Virus record (IMG/VR): IMGVR_UViG_3300046517_000889
Coordinates: 1 to 20,633 of that record
From: a virus
DNA length: 20,633 bases
Strand: one strand, 5' to 3'
Position numbers and translations under genes: made by a program. The number at the start of each line of letters is the position of its first letter. Within the stretch, counting starts at the first letter, position 1. Below the pieces are notes generated by a model that did no database searches, was not told where the DNA came from, and saw only the letters and a list, made by a program, of their open reading frames with translations. Positions 1-7,611 of this stretch are shown here, in pieces.

Positions 1-249
1 CGGCTCTGACTGCTGCGCCCCGGCCATAGACTGAAGCGGGGGCATCTGCTGGAGCCCGGTATCGCCCAGCTGCGCCATAGGCTGAAGCGGCTGCGGCTGG
101 TCAGGCTGTGCCTGCGGCGCCTGAAGCGAGTCGGCATTCTGCCCCACCGGGCGAGGGCCGAGCGCGTTCGGCGCAGCCGACTGCATCGCGGGGATAGGAG
201 AAACCCCCTTCACAGGCGGAAGGGGACCGTCGCCACTTTCGAGCGCCAT
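1..249 (-). CDS. Gln/Pro-rich virion-region protein, N-terminal part only
   Basis: The first 83 codons of a minus-strand gene that continues beyond the left edge. ATG at 249-247 overlaps the stop of the upstream gene in a TAATG junction, which argues for this start and for translational coupling. The visible peptide begins MALESGDGPLPPVKG and is rich in Pro, Gln, Ala, Leu and Met, with a loosely repeated pattern (PLQPMAQLG, then PPLQSMAGA). It looks disordered, like the neighbouring 626-aa protein, so it may be another internal or ejected virion component. No catalytic motif is visible and I cannot name a family. The Shine-Dalgarno (SD) sequence is weak. Confidence 0.7.
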   Translation of the reverse strand, partial: MALESGDGPLPPVKGVSPIPAMQSAAPNALGPRPVGQNADSLQAPQAQPDQPQPLQPMAQLGDTGLQQMPPLQSMAGAQQSEP

Positions 250-2129
250 TAGGCGTTACTCATTCCGAGTAGGCGGGATACAGACGGGCTGACTTCGCCA
301 GCATTCGACTGCGGGCCACCCGGTAGCTTCGGCTGCGGCCGAGGCGCCACCTTCGGGAGCTTAGGCTCTCCAAGAAGGTTGCCGAACGTCTCCGCGTGCT
401 GGCGGTACTGCTCCGATAGATCCATGAAGTGCTTGCGCTGCTCGCCAGTCGCGTGCGTGGCGTCCTCGCTGTACTTCTGAGACATCGACCGCGCGTGTGC
501 GCGGCCCTGCTCAAGCCCCTCGCGGTTCATCTTCATCTTGTCGCGGTTGGCGGTATCAGTCTCGCGCTGCTGGAAGATGTCGTTCTGCTGGTCTAGGCGC
601 TTCTGCGCCATGCTATTCTCGCCAGTCTTCTGCGCCATCTCAAACTGCTTCTCCTTGGAGTTAACCTTGGCGAGTTGCATCTTGAGGAGGGCCTCTCCAG
701 CCGTCCGCTCGCGCTCTGCGTTAAGGTGCTCGTGCGGATGCAGGATAGCCTGAATCACCTGCGGCGAGCCGCCAGCAAGCCCGACGAGGATTGCTCCGAT
801 GAACTGAACGACGGACGGCGGCTGATTGTTCAGCTTCGTGATCTGGTCATACGTAGCCTTCGCCTCTGCGATGGCGCGGTCGAGATCGGGGTCGTCGTGG
901 AACTTCGCCTTCAGCCAAGTCTCGGCCTTTTCTGGCGAGTTGACGCCAGTGTTGTTCATCTCCTTCGCCAGCTTCGCAGCTGCGGGGGCAATGACTCCGG
1001 CAATCTGGTTCATCATCTCCGGCTGGCCGATGGTTGCAGAATACGCGCCTTCAGTCTTTGCGCCCGGGTTCTTTTCTGCGAACGTCCCGCCGCGCTCCTT
1101 ATCGAGCCCGGCGAAGAAGTCAGACTTACCGCTAGGCGCCGGAGCGGCCGACGCTTCTGGGCCGTTCTGCGGGCGCCCAGTGGAATCCTTACCGTGCGCG
1201 TCGAGCCACTCCTGATACCCAGACGGCGTTTTGCCAGAGAACATCCCGGGATGGCGCCTGTCATACTCTGCCGCGTCAACCTTAGGGTTCAGGAAGTCGT
1301 CATAGGACCCCTCGGTCCCAAGCTTCTCTCGCCACGTCGGCTCTTTGTTTGCCTTATCCTGCTCGAATGCAGAGAGAATGCTGTCGAGGCCCTGCTTGAC
1401 GCCAGCGGCCTGCTCCGGCGTCCCGCGCAACTTGTCAGGGTTAGGGTTGCCATTCGCAGAATTCAGGATGTCGTCGAGTCCCTGCGCAGTGTCGGCCGCC
1501 TGCCCCGGGGTGCTTCGCAGGTTATCAGGATTGACGCTAGGGCCGGGCGTTTGGATCGCCTGCGCCTGCCGCAGTGCGTTCTCCACCTCTTCGTCGTGGC
1601 CGCCCTTGTCGATCTTGTAAGCCTTATTGATCGCCTCGTCTGTATTATCCGGCGACTGTAGCTTCTTCGCCATCTCAAGCAGCTTGTCGATGTCGGCAAG
1701 ATCGTCGTCGTACTTTCCCTTCGGAGGAGGGGCGCCAGCCTTTAGGAGCGCGTCCATCGCATCCGACGCGGACATCTGCGGCTGAGCAGCTGGCGCCGGG
1801 GCCGATCCGGTATTGAGCAGGTCGTCCATCGCCGCATTCGCTGTCGGCGGGGGAGGCTGTGCGCCACCGGGCGGGGGCGTCGGAGGAGGCGTATTCGGCT
1901 GCCCGGTCGCCGCCATAGCGGCGCCCTGCTGCGCGGGCATAGAGCCCTTGGCCTGCATCGCCTGCATCGCAGCCTGCTTGAGCTGTACTGATTCCTGCGC
2001 GTTTGGCTGCCGCGGGGCCGTGGGATCTCCGGCCTGCTGCTGCTGCATCAGCTGCGCGACGATATCCTTGACGTCGCCGAGCTGCTGCGGCTGGCCGATC
2101 TGGTTGTAGTTGTCGAATAGACCCGGCAT
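249..2129 (-). CDS. large Gln/Pro-rich, coiled-coil virion (ejection-like) protein
   Basis: 626 aa; ATG preceded by GAGG at 6 nt. Residues 1-130 are low-complexity Gln/Pro/Ala, with a poly-Pro stretch around 80-95 and a duplicated AMDDLL / AMDALL motif (100-105, 124-129). Residues 200-222 and 230-252 are a tandem repeat of about 23 residues (NPDxLRxTPxQAA...QGLDxIL). One hydrophobic segment, about 437-463, is long enough to insert in a membrane. It is followed by a charged, probably coiled-coil region (466-545). Position at the far end of the morphogenesis block, behind the adaptor and hub, together with a membrane-active helix plus coiled coil, fits an internal protein ejected with the DNA in podoviruses. 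That role is inferred; no enzyme domain such as a transglycosylase is visible. Its N-terminus resembles that of the upstream 128-aa protein. Confidence 0.85.
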   Translation of the reverse strand: MPGLFDNYNQIGQPQQLGDVKDIVAQLMQQQQAGDPTAPRQPNAQESVQLKQAAMQAMQAKGSMPAQQGAAMAATGQPNTPPPTPPPGGAQPPPPTANAAMDDLLNTGSAPAPAAQPQMSASDAMDALLKAGAPPPKGKYDDDLADIDKLLEMAKKLQSPDNTDEAINKAYKIDKGGHDEEVENALRQAQAIQTPGPSVNPDNLRSTPGQAADTAQGLDDILNSANGNPNPDKLRGTPEQAAGVKQGLDSILSAFEQDKANKEPTWREKLGTEGSYDDFLNPKVDAAEYDRRHPGMFSGKTPSGYQEWLDAHGKDSTGRPQNGPEASAAPAPSGKSDFFAGLDKERGGTFAEKNPGAKTEGAYSATIGQPEMMNQIAGVIAPAAAKLAKEMNNTGVNSPEKAETWLKAKFHDDPDLDRAIAEAKATYDQITKLNNQPPSVVQFIGAILVGLAGGSPQVIQAILHPHEHLNAERERTAGEALLKMQLAKVNSKEKQFEMAQKTGENSMAQKRLDQQNDIFQQRETDTANRDKMKMNREGLEQGRAHARSMSQKYSEDATHATGEQRKHFMDLSEQYRQHAETFGNLLGEPKLPKVAPRPQPKLPGGPQSNAGEVSPSVSRLLGMSNA

Positions 2130-2137
2130 TTGTTACC

Positions 2138-2524
2138 TCACATGAACATTCCGGCGATAGAGGCCATCTGGCTCATAGAGCCACCGCCACCACCGCCACC
2201 ACCGCCGCTGCTCCATGAAGGCCACGAAGCGGGGGCCGAATCCTTTGGGGCTACCATCGCCATCGCCTCGGCGGGCTTCTCCTGTCCAAGGGACGGCGTT
2301 GCCTGCTGCGGCGCTGACGCCTCCGGCGAGACGCTGACAGAGCCGTCTTGATTCTCTTTCGGGCCGCCACCGCCTCCCGAGAACTTCTGTGCGCCGCCCT
2401 GCCACGATGGCCAGCTTGCCCCGGCACTCGGCGCAGGCTTGAGCATGGCGAGCGCCTGCTTGTAGTCGTTCTCGGCGCCGAGCGACGGCTGCGCCTGCTG
2501 GTTGTATTCGTCGAACATTCCCAT
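2138..2524 (-). CDS. Gly-rich small virion-region protein
   Basis: 128 aa; ATG directly abuts the upstream stop (TAA ATG), with GGGGAT upstream as a possible SD. The N-terminus (MGMFDEYNQQAQPSLG) matches that of the downstream 626-aa protein (MPGLFDNYNQIGQPQQLG), so both may share a targeting or assembly signal. The motif SAxASWPSW occurs twice (33-41 and 96-104). There are glycine runs at 50-54 and 107-115; the longer is encoded by a CCA/CCG microsatellite-like tract. No known domain is visible. The protein is mostly disordered in appearance and I assign no function beyond probable virion component by position. Confidence 0.75.
   Translation of the reverse strand: MGMFDEYNQQAQPSLGAENDYKQALAMLKPAPSAGASWPSWQGGAQKFSGGGGGPKENQDGSVSVSPEASAPQQATPSLGQEKPAEAMAMVAPKDSAPASWPSWSSGGGGGGGGGSMSQMASIAGMFM
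2181..2208. repeat. CCA/CCG trinucleotide tract
   Basis: Plus-strand reading is an irregular run of CCACCG/CCACCACCG units. On the minus strand it encodes the nine-glycine run near the C-terminus of the 128-aa protein. Tracts like this can vary in length by slippage; any variation here would change linker length in frame. Confidence 0.7.
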
Positions 2525-3124
2525 TTATGCCATCCCCGATGCGCCAAGAATGGCATTCAGCCAGTCCTGCGCCATCTCAGTATAGAACATGTGCCTATTG
2601 TTCTTGATCGTGTGGTTGTAGTTCGTGAGCGCGACATCCGCGGCCTTCTGCTGGCTTCCGGCGTTCGACACCATCGACGATGCAAGGTCGCGCGCACGCT
2701 GTAGTCCAGTGCCCACGGCCTGCCCGCCGCCGCTCTGCGCTGGCTGAGACACGTCAGTCGGCAGGCGGTACGATCCTACGGTGCCGGGAGGACCCGCCTG
2801 CCCCGGGCCAGTCTGTAGGCCAGTGCTAGGGTTGGCATACTGCGCGCCGGGGTTCGGGGGCGTCTGAGGCGCGGTCTGCGCCCACTGGTCGCCAGTGCCG
2901 TTCCCGAACGAGGACTGCCCAACGCCGCGGGCCGCAAAACTCTCGGCAGACTGGAGAGGCACGAGAGGCGCCTGCTCGCCAGTGATCTGCACATTGTTAT
3001 TAGCCTGATTCAGGTTGTTGCGTAGCCCTTCGCGTTCAGAGTATTCCTGATTCTTCAGATTCTTGTACTTCATGTAGCTGTTCCACGCGCCGAACAGCCC
3101 GCCAGTAGCTCCACCGCCGCCCAT
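2525..3124 (-). CDS. Gly/Gln-rich virion-region protein, possible internal protein
   Basis: 199 aa; strong SD AAGGAGG 4 nt before ATG. The N-terminus carries a glycine-rich hydrophobic segment (MGGGGATGGLFGAWNSYMKY) followed by a polar helix (about 20-45). A long Pro/Gly/Gln-rich middle (50-140) follows, then a C-terminal helical region (about 145-199). A Gly-rich amphipathic N-terminus plus disordered middle in the slot after the hub is common for small ejection or tail-tip proteins, but I recognise no specific family. It starts 9 nt after the hub stop and abuts the 128-aa gene, so the genes are probably co-transcribed. Confidence 0.8.
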   Translation of the reverse strand: MGGGGATGGLFGAWNSYMKYKNLKNQEYSEREGLRNNLNQANNNVQITGEQAPLVPLQSAESFAARGVGQSSFGNGTGDQWAQTAPQTPPNPGAQYANPSTGLQTGPGQAGPPGTVGSYRLPTDVSQPAQSGGGQAVGTGLQRARDLASSMVSNAGSQQKAADVALTNYNHTIKNNRHMFYTEMAQDWLNAILGASGMA

Positions 3125-3133
3125 TGATCCTCC

Positions 3134-4978
3134 TTAAATCACGCCCGGGTTGAAGATTTCGCCCCAGACCGTGATGCTATGAATCGTCACTGGTTTGTCC
3201 GCAAGGTTTGCCGCCACCTTAATCTGGTGCAGCTTCCCGCGCTTGTTTTTCGTGCGCTTCATGCGCTTGACCGGGCCTTCCGTTGACACGTTCATCGTGT
3301 CCGAGTACCCGGTATCCGTCCCATTGATAAGGTGCGTCACTGTGATCGCCCAGTTACCCGTGTTATCGGCGTGTAGGTCAATCTCTGCGAGGTGCGCTGG
3401 CGAAGCCGAGATCCCAAAGTCTTCCAGCTTCGTCACCCAGTACATATTGATCGCAGCGCTGTCGTCGTTGGTGCCGCTCTCGTCTACGTATACTATAGCA
3501 GAAGCGTTCGATCCAGCCAAAAGCCTACCGTCAGGATGTCCAGCGTAGCGTGAGAACGGCTTGGTCGCGTTCAGGCCCCAAACGCCTCGCTCAAGGTCGA
3601 GAGCGAACTGACTGTCGTTCGCCCCGGCGCTAGAGGAATAAGACAGGCGGATCGTCGTGCGCCACTTGCCCATGGCGAGCGTCGCCTGCCCAACGATGGC
3701 GTCGTAGGACGGCTTGATATTCTGAGACAGCTTCGTAGGCACGGTCTGCTGGATGACGTAGACGCCGCGGTTAGTGGCGGCCACGATCATGTTATCGTAG
3801 CTGACCATGCAGTCCGGCCCTTGGACTCCAAAGTCTGCCATCTTCTGCACGGCGAAGTCGAACGTCGAGCTGCCCGTGACGATGTAGAGCTTGCCTTCGG
3901 TGCCTCCAGAGGAGGGAGAAATCTTGGAGATCGCCGCAAACAGCCCGCCGCTCGCAACGCAGTTCACGATCATCCCGTCGCCGTTGTTGATGACGATGGA
4001 CCCAGCGTTATCCGCGCTAACATAGTCTTCTTCCGAGTTTAGCGCGCTGAAGGTGACTGCCGAGGAGTTATCCTGAAACCACCACACGCGCGAGCGATGG
4101 ATCATCCCGCCGATGGAATTTGCCGGAGGTGAGCCGCCCAGCGCCACCGCCGTCACGACATCCACCGTTTTCCACGGGCCGCCAGCCTTATTCCCGATCA
4201 GCAGCAGGTTGTTGTAGAGCATGAAGTGGACGCGCGAGTTCAGCGTTGGAGTGGCGCCTGAGAGGGGCGAGCCCCACGTTCCCGCGCTGATGTCGTGGAT
4301 CGTCGTGCCCTCGGACGCAACGACAAGGCCCTTCGTCGAGAGGATATACCCACGCGACGCAATCGGGACAGTGCCGAAGTGGACGGTGACGCGCGCACGG
4401 ATATAGAATGCCGCCGTGCCGTTCAGCGTCGTAGAGGCCCAGCTGCCCGGGGGAGTGAACGTCACCGTACCAGTGGCCGTTAGGCCGGAGGTGCTGTCCG
4501 TCGTCGTCAGCGCAGTCCAAGCCGAGCCGTTCCAGTATTCCCAAGCGAGCGTGCCGCCAACGCCAAGGGTTGTCAGAGTGATCCCAATGGCCGCGAACGT
4601 CGTAGCGAAGCCGATGGCGCAGTAATCGTTCAGCGCCGCGCCAGCAGGGAAGAGAGACGCCGCCCCTGCCTGATTGAATGCGCTCGTGATATCCATGAAC
4701 ACTGCCGCCGCAGTCACCTGCCAGACCTTGAGCGCGCCGACGTTGTACTGCGAGCCAGCGAATAGGCCGCTGATGCCCGTGCCAGTAGGGCTACCCTTGG
4801 CAGACGCCGTGAAGCGAGAATATCCCTTGCGCGTCTTCAGGCTGCCAAAGTTGCTGACGTCGAAGTTCTTGGCATCGCCCGACTGATGCGGAGGCAGCTG
4901 GTGAGGCGGGTATAGCGTGTTGATACCGCCGTCCAGTTTGTCGAACTTGACTGCCTTTTTGTTTTCAGTATCGCTCAC
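3134..4978 (-). CDS. beta-rich tail hub/stabilisation-like protein (P22 gp10-type position)
   Basis: 614 aa. The start is GTG at 4978-4976, within a GTGA overlap with the adaptor stop; the SD is weak, so translation probably relies on coupling. The N-terminus (LDGGINTLYPPHQLPPHQSG, 15-34, then a KNFDVSNFGSLKTRKGY segment) is typical of podovirus hub or beta-propeller proteins that bind DNA-exit machinery. Residues about 90-200 contain a separate sandwich-like module with the pattern WEYWNGSAWTAL...TGTVTFTPPGSW...FYIRARVT, often seen in phage tail proteins. The remainder is repetitive beta strands with no catalytic motif. Directly following the adaptor gene, it fits the P22 gp4-gp10 order. Assignment as a hub is by pattern and position. 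Confidence 0.82.
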   Translation of the reverse strand: MSDTENKKAVKFDKLDGGINTLYPPHQLPPHQSGDAKNFDVSNFGSLKTRKGYSRFTASAKGSPTGTGISGLFAGSQYNVGALKVWQVTAAAVFMDITSAFNQAGAASLFPAGAALNDYCAIGFATTFAAIGITLTTLGVGGTLAWEYWNGSAWTALTTTDSTSGLTATGTVTFTPPGSWASTTLNGTAAFYIRARVTVHFGTVPIASRGYILSTKGLVVASEGTTIHDISAGTWGSPLSGATPTLNSRVHFMLYNNLLLIGNKAGGPWKTVDVVTAVALGGSPPANSIGGMIHRSRVWWFQDNSSAVTFSALNSEEDYVSADNAGSIVINNGDGMIVNCVASGGLFAAISKISPSSGGTEGKLYIVTGSSTFDFAVQKMADFGVQGPDCMVSYDNMIVAATNRGVYVIQQTVPTKLSQNIKPSYDAIVGQATLAMGKWRTTIRLSYSSSAGANDSQFALDLERGVWGLNATKPFSRYAGHPDGRLLAGSNASAIVYVDESGTNDDSAAINMYWVTKLEDFGISASPAHLAEIDLHADNTGNWAITVTHLINGTDTGYSDTMNVSTEGPVKRMKRTKNKRGKLHQIKVAANLADKPVTIHSITVWGEIFNPGVI

Positions 4979-5826
4979 AGATAGGCCGTCGAAATCCGGC
5001 GATTATTCTTATCGCGCGTCAGCATCCGGATCTCCCGGCGCGCTTCCAATCTCTTCTGCGTGTAAATCTGTAGTTCTTCGGCCGCCTGCTTATCTCGCCC
5101 GTCCTGCTTGAGTGCAAGATACATGGCGTAGTGCACTGGCGTGCGATGGTACTGAGTCTGGAACGACGGGGCGTCAGTCGTGGCACTGAGGTATTTGTGC
5201 GAGTACGAGTACGTCATCACCATGTCCATCCGGAACACTGTCGCGCCGCTAAGATGTTGTGCCGCGGCCGTGCCGCCTTCGCCACGCTTCAGCAGTGAAA
5301 GCTGCGTTACCCCATCGTTCGCCTGATACGGGATCTGTTCGCTGTCGATCAGCACGAGTCCGGCCGGGGACTGGAACTTCGTTGCATCCGTCACGGTCAT
5401 GCTCGTGCCGTTGGCGGCCAGCGTAGTCGTCGTCAGGAGAGACGAGCTCGACGTTGTGCCGGGCGCCGGGCCGAGATACAGCTCGTTATTGATGATCGTG
5501 TAAGCCTGCGGCGTCGAGACGGAGATCCTGCGGTTCATATAGCCGCGGGACTTGAACTCCTGCGGAGACAGATACGGGATCTCGTACTGGCCGTTCTGAT
5601 ACCACATCATCGTCATCGTGTGGAGGAACTCTGTCGGCAGCACATAGCGGTACTGCTTAGCGGTCACGAAGAAGCCGTACTCTCGCCACTGCGGTTCGAC
5701 GTAGTTGGCGAAGTCCTCGCACCCGAGATTCAGATAAAGCGTTGCCGGGACGGCAGAGATGAAGCCACCGCCGACGTCTCGGAATCGCGTCTGAAGGTCA
5801 GTAATCAGCTGTGATAGGGCGGCCAT
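4975..5826 (-). CDS. head-to-tail adaptor (P22 gp4-like) with inserted beta module
   Basis: 283 aa; start ATG at 5826 in a TAATG junction with the upstream stop, GGAG 7 nt before it. The N-terminal helical part (LITDLQTRFRDVGGGFISA, then a CEDFANYVEPQWREY helix) and a C-terminal helical part (HRTPVHYAMYLALKQDGRDKQAAEELQIYTQKR) match the general layout of adaptor proteins that dock under the portal ring. Between them, residues about 130-200 form a Thr/Gly-rich module (TTTLAANGTSMTVTDATKF...LIDSEQIPY...RGEGGTAAAQHLSGA). That pattern is usual in phage tail and fibre proteins and unusual inside an adaptor. Expected role: extends the portal and receives the tail hub. Confidence 0.82.
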   Translation of the reverse strand: MAALSQLITDLQTRFRDVGGGFISAVPATLYLNLGCEDFANYVEPQWREYGFFVTAKQYRYVLPTEFLHTMTMMWYQNGQYEIPYLSPQEFKSRGYMNRRISVSTPQAYTIINNELYLGPAPGTTSSSSLLTTTTLAANGTSMTVTDATKFQSPAGLVLIDSEQIPYQANDGVTQLSLLKRGEGGTAAAQHLSGATVFRMDMVMTYSYSHKYLSATTDAPSFQTQYHRTPVHYAMYLALKQDGRDKQAAEELQIYTQKRLEARREIRMLTRDKNNRRISTAYL

Positions 5827-6161
5827 TAAATATCTCCAGTCCAGCCTTTAACCGTGGCGCCGGGATTCTTCAAGATCGCCTCGACGGCATCCTCCAAAGT
5901 CCTCATCGCCTTCTCGTAATCCACCGACAGCGGATCAGTCCTATGCCTGTACAGGACCGTGGCGGCCTTGACTATCTTATGAAAAAGCTGACCAAGGAAG
6001 CGCACGCGGTCATTATCAAGAGCCAAGATAGCAATTCTTGCGGCAGCGTCGGGCTTCCCGCGCGCAATATCTTTGAGCGCGTGACGATATGCCGCACAAA
6101 CGGCATCGGCAGCATCGCAATTCGGACAGGAATCTCTTCGTACTTCTTTTTCATCGGACAT
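5826..6161 (-). CDS. small Cys-containing helical protein, unknown
   Basis: 111 aa from ATG at 6161-6159, chosen because GGAGGAG lies just upstream; the longer reading from 6191 would lie deep inside the previous gene without an SD. It overlaps the preceding DUF115-like gene by 11 nt and joins the adaptor through TAATG. The N-terminus contains CPNC and a further Cys (RRDSCPNCDAADAVCAAY, about 10-27), possibly half of a metal site. The rest is helical (DNDRVRFLGQLFHKIVKAA, AMRTLEDAVEAILKN). No recognised family. Its position between transferase-like genes and the adaptor is compatible with either a head-completion role or a partner of the transferase-like proteins. Confidence 0.82.
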   Translation of the reverse strand: MSDEKEVRRDSCPNCDAADAVCAAYRHALKDIARGKPDAAARIAILALDNDRVRFLGQLFHKIVKAATVLYRHRTDPLSVDYEKAMRTLEDAVEAILKNPGATVKGWTGDI

Positions 6162-6843
6162 TCCGCTCCTCCAGCCACTTATGGAAGTCACTGTTGAGCG
6201 CGATCTCCTCGCCGATGGTCGTCTTCTTGAGAGGCAGGTCGCCCCATTGAGTCCCGATCTTAGATGCGTCGCGCAGCATCACTTCCTTCGGAAGCCATTT
6301 GCGCGTGTTCGCCAGCGCCTCGTTGATGCGGGCGAACGTGAACGTGTAGACGCTATTCCAGTCCTTCGCGGCGTCTTCTGCCTCACGCTGCTTGATCTCG
6401 TGCGGCATGACATGGTTATCGCAGCCAACCATGACGATCCGGCAGCTACCCATGCGCATTGCCACCGAGATCGCGCCGATCAGCGACGTCGCCCGGTGGA
6501 CGAGCTTCCCATCCTTCAGGTCGCGCTCAAGGTCGTCGAGACACCGCTCCCAGACGAACGTTTCCGGGTCGTACATGTCACGGAATTTGTCCACGCCGAT
6601 CCTGATGGCAGCCTTCGCGTTCGGATGGTCCTTCGACTTCTCGTATGCGTCTCCGTCAATCCAGAACCAGTATTCAGCGGGGATCTCCTCGATAGCTTTG
6701 TTGATGGCGATGCGGAAGACGTTAGGCCGCGGCTCTTTCAGCTTGTTCTTAGCATAGACGATGGACGGACCCATGCCGACAATGAACGCCAAGTCGCCCT
6801 TGCGCGTGCCGTACAGCTCGCGCGCCAACTTCTCGCTACTCAT
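6151..6843 (-). CDS. DUF115/MptE-like Rossmann protein, second copy (candidate glycosyltransferase)
   Basis: 230 aa. ATG at 6843-6841 sits in an ATGA overlap with the first copy and has a perfect SD (GGAGGAG, 5 nt); a longer open frame up to 6924 is ignored for this reason. Features: RELYG (8-12), nucleotide-binding-like loop IVGMGPS (21-27), IAINKAIEEIPAEYWFWIDGDA (45-66), KDHPN (71-75), and the strand-helix MRMGSCRIVMVGCDN (129-143). This architecture matches the DUF115/MptE-like group, which includes 6-hydroxymethylpterin diphosphokinases and Maf flagellin nonulosonate transferases and resembles GT42 sialyltransferases. It is a diverged paralogue of the gene just upstream (shared RELYG, GxGPS, KDHPN and MG..RIV..G.D). 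Substrate unknown. Given neuA and neuB in the same window, transfer of a CMP-activated sugar is a reasonable guess, but only a guess. Confidence 0.85.
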   Translation of the reverse strand: MSSEKLARELYGTRKGDLAFIVGMGPSIVYAKNKLKEPRPNVFRIAINKAIEEIPAEYWFWIDGDAYEKSKDHPNAKAAIRIGVDKFRDMYDPETFVWERCLDDLERDLKDGKLVHRATSLIGAISVAMRMGSCRIVMVGCDNHVMPHEIKQREAEDAAKDWNSVYTFTFARINEALANTRKWLPKEVMLRDASKIGTQWGDLPLKKTTIGEEIALNSDFHKWLEERNVR

Positions 6844-7607
6844 GCGATCTCCTCCAGCTTGACCTTCGGGACAGGCATCGCCCCCATCGAAGCGTCCAGT
6901 ATCTCCACTGGCCGCTCGTACCATTCGCTCTTATCGCGCTCGAACATCTCGAGGGTCCGCTCGCGCGTGCCAATGTGCTGCGCCAGCAGCCAGTCTTTAT
7001 CCTTGCCGGGCTGGACGAATCCGTCCGAGTACCCAACGCTAAGGTCCGTGCCGATAGTCACGATACGCGCGGCGCCCATGCGGATCGCAAGATGGATCGC
7101 CCATCCGAGCGTGATCTCGTTCCAGTAGAGCGGGCGAGACGACAGCGGCCAGCGAGACGGCTTGCCGCTCGCCTCGATACCATACAGCTCCATCCCCGGC
7201 GCGTGCTCCATGACCTGACACGAGACGATCTTCTGTGCGCGCTGCGTGTTCGGATGGTCCTTCAGCTCCAGTAGCGCATCTGGATCGTGCGCGAGGAAGT
7301 ACGTGGCCGGGACGCTCTTGATGGAGCGGTTGATCGACATGATGGTGCGCTTCGACTTGGCGAGCGTCTCGGCGGCGCCAGCTAGCGACGGGCCAGAACC
7401 AGTGATGATGATGGTTTCCCCTTCGTGCCTGCCGTACAGCTCGCGCATGTGCCTCCACGGCTGCTTCCCAGCGCGCTCTATAATAGCATCCCACGTATCA
7501 TTACGATACGTGTTGGGCCAGATATTCTCCTCCCACGTATCCCCCGGATCGAGCATCCGGAGCAGGCTGCGAGAGCGGAGCTTCTTTTCAGTCGTGAGAA
7601 TGAACAT
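6840..7607 (-). CDS. DUF115/MptE-like Rossmann protein, first copy (candidate glycosyltransferase)
   Basis: 255 aa from ATG at 7607 (256 from the TTG immediately before it). Motifs: RELYG (55-59), IIITGSGPSL (66-75), MSINRSIKSVPATYFLAHDPDA (90-111), KDHPN (116-120), the helix-strand WAIHLAIRMGAARIVTIGTDLS (169-190), and a C-terminal helix with HIGTRERTLEMFE (211-223). The GSGPSL loop and RMG..RIV..G.D signature are typical of the DUF115/MptE-like family and of GT42-like sialyltransferase folds. An N-terminal extension of about 50 residues is absent from the second copy. The gene directly follows the capsid block and is preceded by a stable hairpin whose 3' arm contains the likely SD (GAGGG). 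Proposed role: sugar transfer to a virion or surface target. Alternatives are a pterin/nucleotide pyrophosphotransferase or a non-catalytic relative. Confidence 0.85.
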   Translation of the reverse strand: MFILTTEKKLRSRSLLRMLDPGDTWEENIWPNTYRNDTWDAIIERAGKQPWRHMRELYGRHEGETIIITGSGPSLAGAAETLAKSKRTIMSINRSIKSVPATYFLAHDPDALLELKDHPNTQRAQKIVSCQVMEHAPGMELYGIEASGKPSRWPLSSRPLYWNEITLGWAIHLAIRMGAARIVTIGTDLSVGYSDGFVQPGKDKDWLLAQHIGTRERTLEMFERDKSEWYERPVEILDASMGAMPVPKVKLEEIA

Positions 7608-7611
7608 CAAG

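Noticed and set aside
675-1661. Long plus-strand open frame (328 codons) and other plus-strand frames across the window
   Set aside because: They lie opposite clearly coding minus-strand genes, show repetitive Arg/Leu/Val composition typical of antisense reading of GC-rich DNA, and lack SDs or recognisable domains.
6844-6924. Upstream extension of the second DUF115-like gene
   Set aside because: It would overlap the first copy by over 80 nt; the internal ATG at 6843 has a perfect SD and an ATGA junction.
6181-7128. Plus-strand open frame of 315 codons opposite the DUF115-like genes
   Set aside because: Composition (Arg, Val, Asp, His) and position mirror the minus-strand genes; no motif supports it.
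6840-7607. Direct assignment of the DUF115-like proteins as sialyltransferases (CstII type)
   Set aside because: The GxGPSL loop fits, but I could not align the catalytic His and Tyr of CstII with confidence; kept as a candidate only.
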